Shown here: one piece after another, positions 59,342-64,000 of the stretch
Position numbering within the stretch: the first letter of the stretch is position 1
Layout: each line of letters starts with the position of its first letter
Assembly (NCBI GenBank): GCA_030737875.1
Contig: CM060922.1
Coordinates: 227,771,835 to 227,835,834 of the forward strand
DNA: 64,000 bases
Reading direction: 5' to 3'
From: Allium sativum
Taxonomy: Eukaryota > Streptophyta > Magnoliopsida > Asparagales > Amaryllidaceae
Translations under genes and position numbers: made by a program
The notes under the pieces: model-generated
Database searches by the model: none
Told to the model about the DNA's origin: nothing
What the model saw: only the letters and a program-made list of their open reading frames with translations

Positions 59342-59868
59342 GCAGTGTATAATTAGGGGATCTTATACTTATGAGACCAACATAGAAAACTCAGAAATAA
59401 CCAAGTTTAGTAAAGGATTAAAAATCGAATCTTACAAACCAATATAACTTAGATTTTTTTACCTTAAATGGAATATATTGAGTCAGGTAATGGAAATGCG
59501 TATTGAATAATCAAACAAAAACATAGATTCTCTCATAAAAATATACCAATGATGGACTGAATAACTCGGAAGCAGAGGTGTGGGGAAAACGCCCAAATTT
59601 GCAGCTGTCCCAACATATTTACCCTGTAGTGTATAATTAGGGATCTTATACACATGAGACCAACTTAGAAAACTCAGAAATAACCAAGTTTAGTAAAGGA
59701 TTAAAAGTCAAATCTTACAACCCAATATAATTTAGATTTTTTTACCTCGAATGGAATAAATTGAGTCGGTAATGGCAATCCGTGTCGAATCATCAAAGAG
59801 TAATGCAATTTGTCTCATAAAAATATACCGATGATGAACTTAATACTTGGAAGGAGAGGTGTGGGGGG
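59315..59868. repeat. 284-bp tandem duplication (two copies)
   Basis: Copies 59315-59586 and 59599-59868 share TTGCAGCTGTCCCAACATAT, AACCAAGTTTAGTAAAGGAT and a GAGGTGTGGGG end, with several percent divergence. Each contains the same acceptor and exon beginning on the minus strand. Confidence 0.9.
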
Positions 59869-60061
59869 AGAGCAGAATTGCCGAAGTTAGGGCAAAGAAT
59901 AACTGATGGAAAAATAAAACCTCGAGGGTTGGGTGCTAAGCTTGGAAACATCGTTTGTTGAATTAGACTGGTACGACAGTAATCTAAAATAATGATTAGG
60001 TGATATCAAGATGATGAGGAGGTGATATATCAGGATGATAGAGGAAGTAAAGCGGCACTTA
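59869..60061. other. DNA left of the Harbinger element; TTA target site at 60059-60061
   Basis: Short stretch without a supported gene. TTA immediately before the element is the usual PIF/Harbinger target trinucleotide. Confidence 0.5.
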
Positions 60062-60064
60062 GAC

Positions 60065-60377
60065 CATCCCCAACGCAAGGTTGGTTGGGGATGAACCGAC
60101 CCCCAACAGGGGGTCGGCATGTCTTTTCTGGGTTGCCTTGGCAACCCCGAAGGTTGCCAAGGCAACCCAGGAGGTTGCTTTATAGATAAGGCATATCCGG
60201 CTTATTTAAAGCCGGATATGCCTTATACGGCTTTTATAAAGCCGTATAAGTAGAAATTCATTTCCACTTATACGGCTTTATAAAAGCCGTATAAGGGGTG
60301 GACAATTAATTCCGTCCACCCCTTATACGGCTTTAATAAAGCCGTGTAAGGGCAACGGCTATTTTTTGAGCCGTTGC
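60065..60377. repeat. Array of at least eight consecutive hairpins at the Harbinger left end
   Basis: Perfect arms unless noted: 60065-60074/60084-60093; 60096-60104/60109-60117; 60128-60146/60152-60170 (19 bp); 60186-60203/60209-60226 (18 bp); 60222-60234/60238-60250; 60267-60279/60283-60295; 60283-60303/60314-60334 (21 bp); 60322-60334/60338-60350 (one mismatch); 60352-60360/60369-60377. The later hairpins share the core CTTATACGGCTTT/AAAGCCGTATAAG, and neighbouring arms overlap so that alternative pairings exist. Loops are 3-10 bases. They may be transposase/ORF1-binding subterminal sites or promote cruciforms; neither is shown by sequence alone. Confidence 0.95.
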
Positions 60378-60400
60378 TCCATACTCTACCCCTCCCTCCT

Positions 60401-60409
60401 TTATATACA
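60401..60409 (+). promoter_or_regulatory. Putative TATA box of Harbinger ORF1
   Basis: TTATATACA follows a CT-rich stretch (CCCCTCCCTCC) and lies 87-95 bases before the ORF1 ATG, just after the hairpin array. Confidence 0.55.
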
Positions 60410-60495
60410 TTTCAAATTTTTACTTTCAACCACACTTCTTTCTCTTCTATCTTACCAAATATATCACATACAAGTATCTTGATCATCCAATTGTG

Positions 60496-61882
60496 ATGTC
60501 GAATAAACCAAGCAGCAAGAATAACAAAGGAAAATCGAAGATGGCGTCACAAAGCAATCCAAGGCCATACAACTTTCATCCAGAGCAGCAAGATTTTCCA
60601 ACTCAAACTTCTTATCAACGCAACGAACACTTTAACTCAGGTACAATGCACAACACTTCTACTTGTTATCCACCGCAGCAAAATCAGAATTTCTACCCGT
60701 CACAACAAAATTCTAATCATTTTCAAAACACTCAAGTATCCGCCTATGGGCATAACTCCTCGTTTCAACAATCATTTAGCAGTCAACCATATTCATCTCC
60801 TAGTAGCCAACATGAAGCGACATATCCAAATAATTCTCCCCAACTATGTAGAAACTTGAACATGTTGTACGGTGATGATAGTGTAGAAAACAACGAAATG
60901 GGAATTCATATCAATGAGATTCCCGATTCAGTTATGAATCGTCCGCCTGCGAAGGTTGCGAAAATGGTCAAATGGACACCTGATGAACAAGGTGAACTAG
61001 CGTTTTGTTGGGTTCAGTGTTCGAAAGATAACGTGAAAGGAACTAATCAAACTGAAAATTCTTTTTGGAGTTCGGTTTGTAAATTATTCAACAGTCGAAG
61101 TCCGTATAAGCCTCCGAGATCGATTGACTCTTTGAAGCAGTCGTGGAAGAGAATCAATGCTTGTTGTCAACTTTGGAAAGGAATAATGAGTGGGTTGGCT
61201 AGCAGACAGCAAAGCGGAGCAAACGACATGGACTTGGTACTAACTTTGAATACACCGTTTTCATTTCTCATTTTTTATCCTATTTTCGTTTATGTTACTT
61301 ACTGGAATGCAGCTTAGCAGAGCAAATGAAGTGTATATGGCCAAATCAAAGAATCAACCGTTCACTATGCATAATTGCTATGATATACTTGCGCGAGAAG
61401 ATAAATGGAGCAATGTGCGACAGGAGCATACAACACAGCGGTTCATGCCACTATGGCCGAGCGAAGATGTTAGTCCCGGGAGCTTTGGTGCAAACGAAGA
61501 AACCCCTTTTACAAGCGGTTCAGGAGGACGTCCACCTGGGAAGTACAAAGCGAATAAAAAGGCTTCGAAAGATTACAGCCAGTATTACGAGCAACTCGAT
61601 GGACGTATGGCAGCCGCGGAGGAATCAAACCAGCAGTACATGGAAACAAAGGAAGCATCCAGAATAGAGAGAAGAGAGAGAGCAGTGGAAAAACAACGAC
61701 GACATGAAGAGCTTCAACAAATGAGAATCAACGAATTGGAGTTACGAAGAGAAGAGTTAGCTCGACAACAAAGTGTAGATGATTTTGCACTTATGAGTGT
61801 CAAACTGGACGATCTAAATCCAATTCAAAGGAGGTACATGGAAAAACGACTTGAAGAGTTCGAGAAACGTAACGCACTTTAG
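60496..61882 (+). CDS. Harbinger ORF1: SANT/Myb-like DNA-binding protein, two exons
   Basis: Partner protein of the Harbinger transposase, thought in this superfamily to bind DNA and bring the transposase to the nucleus and element ends. Model: 60496-61236 joined to 61313-61882, 436 aa. The 76-bp intron begins GTACTAAC and ends TGGAATGCAG, and keeps phase 0 (DMDL then LSRANEVY). The ATG at 60496 follows a GTG that opens the raw frame. Residues about 1-115 are Q/N/S/P-rich. A trihelix/Myb-SANT-like domain follows (VKWTPDEQGELAFCWVQCSK, FWSSVCKLFN, LKQSWKRINACCQLWKGI). The C-terminal third is a charged coiled coil (ERAVEKQRRHEELQQMRINE). No internal stop is seen, in contrast to the transposase. 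Confidence 0.85.
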
Positions 61883-62197
61883 GCAGTTTCAGTGATATGT
61901 TCTAATTTAAGTGTAGTTGTGTGTAAGTGAATGTTGTTATTTTAGTATTTTAATTCAGGTCTTGTACTTTAAGTTTATAATTAAGTTGTATTGCCCTTTG
62001 AAATGTTACTCGGTGAATGAGGTATTAGTTGCAGCAATATTATAAAATGTCATAACAGAACGAGATTACGGAGTACAGTTGGCAGGGAAGGAAAGCATAG
62101 AAGCATTAATTTAAAATAAAATATAAATAATTAGTACGTAAGCACACTAAATCGTAGATACTAACGGCTTCACTACAATCATTAAGACAGTAATTTT
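61883..62197. other. Gap between the convergent Harbinger genes
   Basis: About 315 bp of AT-rich DNA with no gene, presumably the overlapping 3' untranslated regions of ORF1 and the transposase. Confidence 0.6.
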
Positions 62198-63526
62198 CTA
62201 TTGGTTTCCCGCATGCTCCCAATAGTGTTCAACAAGCTCTTCTCGTAATTCTAGATTAGCTTATGGATCTTGCACCTCTTCCATTCGCTGCAAGTATTCT
62301 GCAAATGTATTTGGGTCCTTATATGGTTTTTTCCTAAATTCCACCGCAATGTCCGGGTAGTTTCGAAGTTGGAGTTCATATCCTCCTCGTTCTTCTTCAA
62401 CAATCATATTATGTAAAATAATGCAACAGTACATGATGTCAGCTATAACAGATTTATCGTGGAAGTGTACTTCGTTTCACAGTATGTGGAACCTACCTTG
62501 AAGTACTCCAAATGCCCTTTCGATATCTTTCCTCTAGCTCTCTTGTTGTTTCGTGAATAAGGCTTCTTTTGCATTGTTTGGTTTTTTGTATGCTTGCACT
62601 AGTGTCTTCCATTTCGGATATATTCCATCTACAAGATAATAACCAACGGAATGTTCTGATTCACCTATTTTGTAGTTGCAAGGTGGTGAGAGGTCATTGT
62701 ATAAATCGTTAAACACATAGGATTGTCGTAATACATTAATATCGTTAAGCGATCCAGGAACACCAAAAAAAGCATGCCATATATAAAGGTCAAACGATGC
62801 AACAGCTTCTAAAATCATCGTAGCCTTTTTCATATGACCTTTGTATTGTCCTTGCAGTGCCGCTGGACAATTTTTCCATGTCCAGTGCATACAATCCAAG
62901 CTACCCAACATACCTGGAAATCCACGTTGATCCCCCATAAGTAATAATCTAGCAGTGTCATGAGCTGTTGGGGATCTAAGATATTCTTCACCGAACTCAC
63001 GTACAACGGTTTTGCAAAATTGCTTCAAGCATTCTACGGTCGTTGACTCACCAATTCTGATTTTGTCGTCCAACGAATCAGCGGAACTTGCATAGCAAAG
63101 CATACGTAGTGCGACAGTAACTTTTTGCAGTGGTGAAATGCCCAGTTCTTTGATGGCATTTCTTCTGTGTGTGAAATATACGTTGGTTGCGGAAACTTTG
63201 GTAAGTACTCGAGTAAATATAGTTTTCGACATACGAAATCTTCGGCGGAAATAAACATCTCCGTATACGGGTTTTGCCACGAAGTAATCCCTGACCAGTT
63301 GATTGTGTCCAGCGGGATAGTCCCGTCCGTATCGCAAATCCTTTCTACCATCAGTGCTTCCACCTTGGGTTGACATTGAGCTTTCAGCAGTATCTCGTTC
63401 TATCGCATATCTTGTTTCTTCATGAAAAGAGTGTAGTTCTCTTTTACGATGCGCAAAATATTCATCCGACGTTGAGGAGGACGAAGAGCTAGAAGCACAG
63501 CACCATAAATTTTTTAAGGCACTCAT
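62198..63526 (-). pseudogene. Harbinger DDE transposase with three in-frame stops
   Basis: Starts at the ATG at 63526 (MSALKNLWCC). An acidic/serine N-terminus is followed by the helix region (YFRRRFRMSKTIFTRVL) and the DDE nuclease domain: first D at residue 211 (GSLDCMHWTWKNCP) and second D at residue 262 (GSLNDINVLRQS). The third acid, E in RKDIERAFG, lies five codons after a TAG at 62534-62536. Further stops are TGA at 62477-62479 and TAA at 62261-62263. The frame can otherwise be followed to TAG at 62198-62200 (LREELVEHYWEHAGNQ). The first stop alone would yield a 330-residue protein lacking the catalytic Glu. The enzyme would excise and reinsert the element at TWA sites. Confidence 0.88.
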
Positions 63527-63697
63527 TGGTTAGCCAATATGTTTTGGGTGAATTCGAATATGTTTTGATTGTATGAAATATGAGCAGATGACAACACTTT
63601 AAATATAATGGTTTTTGCACCTTGGACATAGCGACAAACACATTGCTTGTCTTGTAGCGGAAGTGACACTTTCATTACACGACACATTATATAAAAA
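63527..63697. other. Transposase 5' leader region
   Basis: Short noncoding stretch between the transposase ATG and the tandem repeat. Confidence 0.5.
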
Positions 63698-63912
63698 GAT
63701 GCAACCACATAATTGTCTCACTAGTATCCAAATATTGTCATAGATGCAACCAAATGATGGTATCACGGGTATTCAATTAAAGGATGCAACCAAATAATTG
63801 TATCACGGGTATCCAATTATTGTCATAGATGCAACCAAATAATTGTATCACGGGTATTCAATTAAAGGATGCAACCAAGTAATTGTATCATGGGTATCCA
63901 ATTATTGTTCTG
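63698..63912. repeat. Alternating 45/40-bp tandem repeat in the Harbinger element
   Basis: Five units begin GATGCAACCA at 63698, 63743, 63783, 63828 and 63868, giving spacings of 45, 40, 45 and 40. Long units end CAATTATTGTCATA and short units end TCAATTAAAG, so the real unit is an 85-bp dimer. It lies upstream of the transposase gene. Confidence 0.92.
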
Positions 63913-63977
63913 CTCTACTAGTCATTCAATTAAAAGTCCTGTTGTATGCCAATAATTTCTCCATCTTGCTCGCGTAT

Positions 63978-63990
63978 ACGTATATAAATA
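63978..63990 (-). promoter_or_regulatory. Possible TATA box of the transposase gene
   Basis: GCATATTTATATACG on the minus strand about 450 bp before the transposase ATG, with the tandem repeat between. A leader intron would have to be assumed, so this is weak. Confidence 0.25.
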
Positions 63991-64000
63991 TGCCCTATTT

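Larger units (their letters stand above)
60062..64000. mobile_element. PIF/Harbinger DNA transposon, left end and both genes (right end outside the window)
   Basis: The left terminus GACCATCCCCAACG follows TTA (60059-60061), as expected for this superfamily. The two genes are divergent in role and convergent in direction: ORF1 (SANT/Myb-like, plus, 60496-61882) and the DDE transposase (minus, 62198-63526). Subterminal DNA is highly structured: a hairpin array on the left and an alternating 45/40-bp tandem repeat at 63698-63912 on the right. The right inverted repeat is not visible, so the element continues past 64000. The transposase is broken by three stops, so this copy probably depends on another copy for movement. 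Confidence 0.88.

Noticed and set aside
63698..63912. CRISPR-like alternating repeat array
   Set aside because: This is plant nuclear DNA; the spacing is a dimeric tandem repeat with near-identical 'spacers' and no cas genes.

Overview
The window is nuclear DNA of a higher plant, most likely a eudicot. The evidence is several plant-only transposon lineages (Athila-type and Tekay-type Ty3/gypsy elements, an L1-like LINE with a plant-type ORF1, a PIF/Harbinger element with the plant two-gene layout), the last exon of a sucrose-phosphate synthase gene, and AT-rich intergenic DNA with plant-like splice signals. I cannot name the species. Most of the window is mobile-element DNA; host-gene sequence is limited to fragments and candidate exons.

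Layout, left to right. 1-1706: the start of an LTR on the minus strand, cut by the window edge and inserted into an older LTR remnant (1707 to about 2900). 2901-5951: intergenic DNA with a TG/TA microsatellite and a possible degenerate hAT-like element that ends in a perfect palindrome. 5957-28028: an Athila-type retrotransposon with a 5-bp target duplication (aatat), a tRNA-Asp primer site and a heavily mutated gag-pol. Its leader is split by a nearly complete Tekay-type chromovirus (8015-17993, target duplication agcat). LTR comparison by eye gives about 2% divergence for Athila and under 1% for Tekay, which agrees with the nesting order. 28034-38133: low-copy-looking DNA holding an intact sucrose-phosphate synthase terminal exon (minus strand, 34088-34799), a candidate internal exon (30419-30519) and a candidate promoter/leader (about 32420-32760).

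38134-58053: a direct tandem duplication of a 4.9-kb unit (copy A 38134-43045, copy B 43167-58053), separated by a 121-bp spacer. Copy B is interrupted by a solo LTR of about 5 kb (43277-53276, target duplication atcta), itself interrupted by a decayed LINE (46538-51570). The duplicated unit carries the 3' part of an unidentified minus-strand multi-exon gene whose upstream exon lies in single-copy DNA near 59.3 kb; an 84-nt terminal exon is still open in both copies. 60062 to the window end: the left terminus and both genes of a PIF/Harbinger transposon. Its SANT/Myb-like ORF1 gene looks intact, while the transposase has three in-frame stops. The left end is a run of at least eight consecutive hairpins in about 310 bp, the most unusual structure in the window.

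The order of events read from the nesting is: duplication of the 4.9-kb unit, insertion of a long-LTR element into copy B and its collapse to a solo LTR, then LINE insertion; and independently Athila insertion followed by Tekay insertion. Nothing here amounts to a demonstrated new biological system. The Harbinger hairpin array, the partially duplicated unknown gene and the free-standing sucrose-phosphate synthase domain are the best leads.
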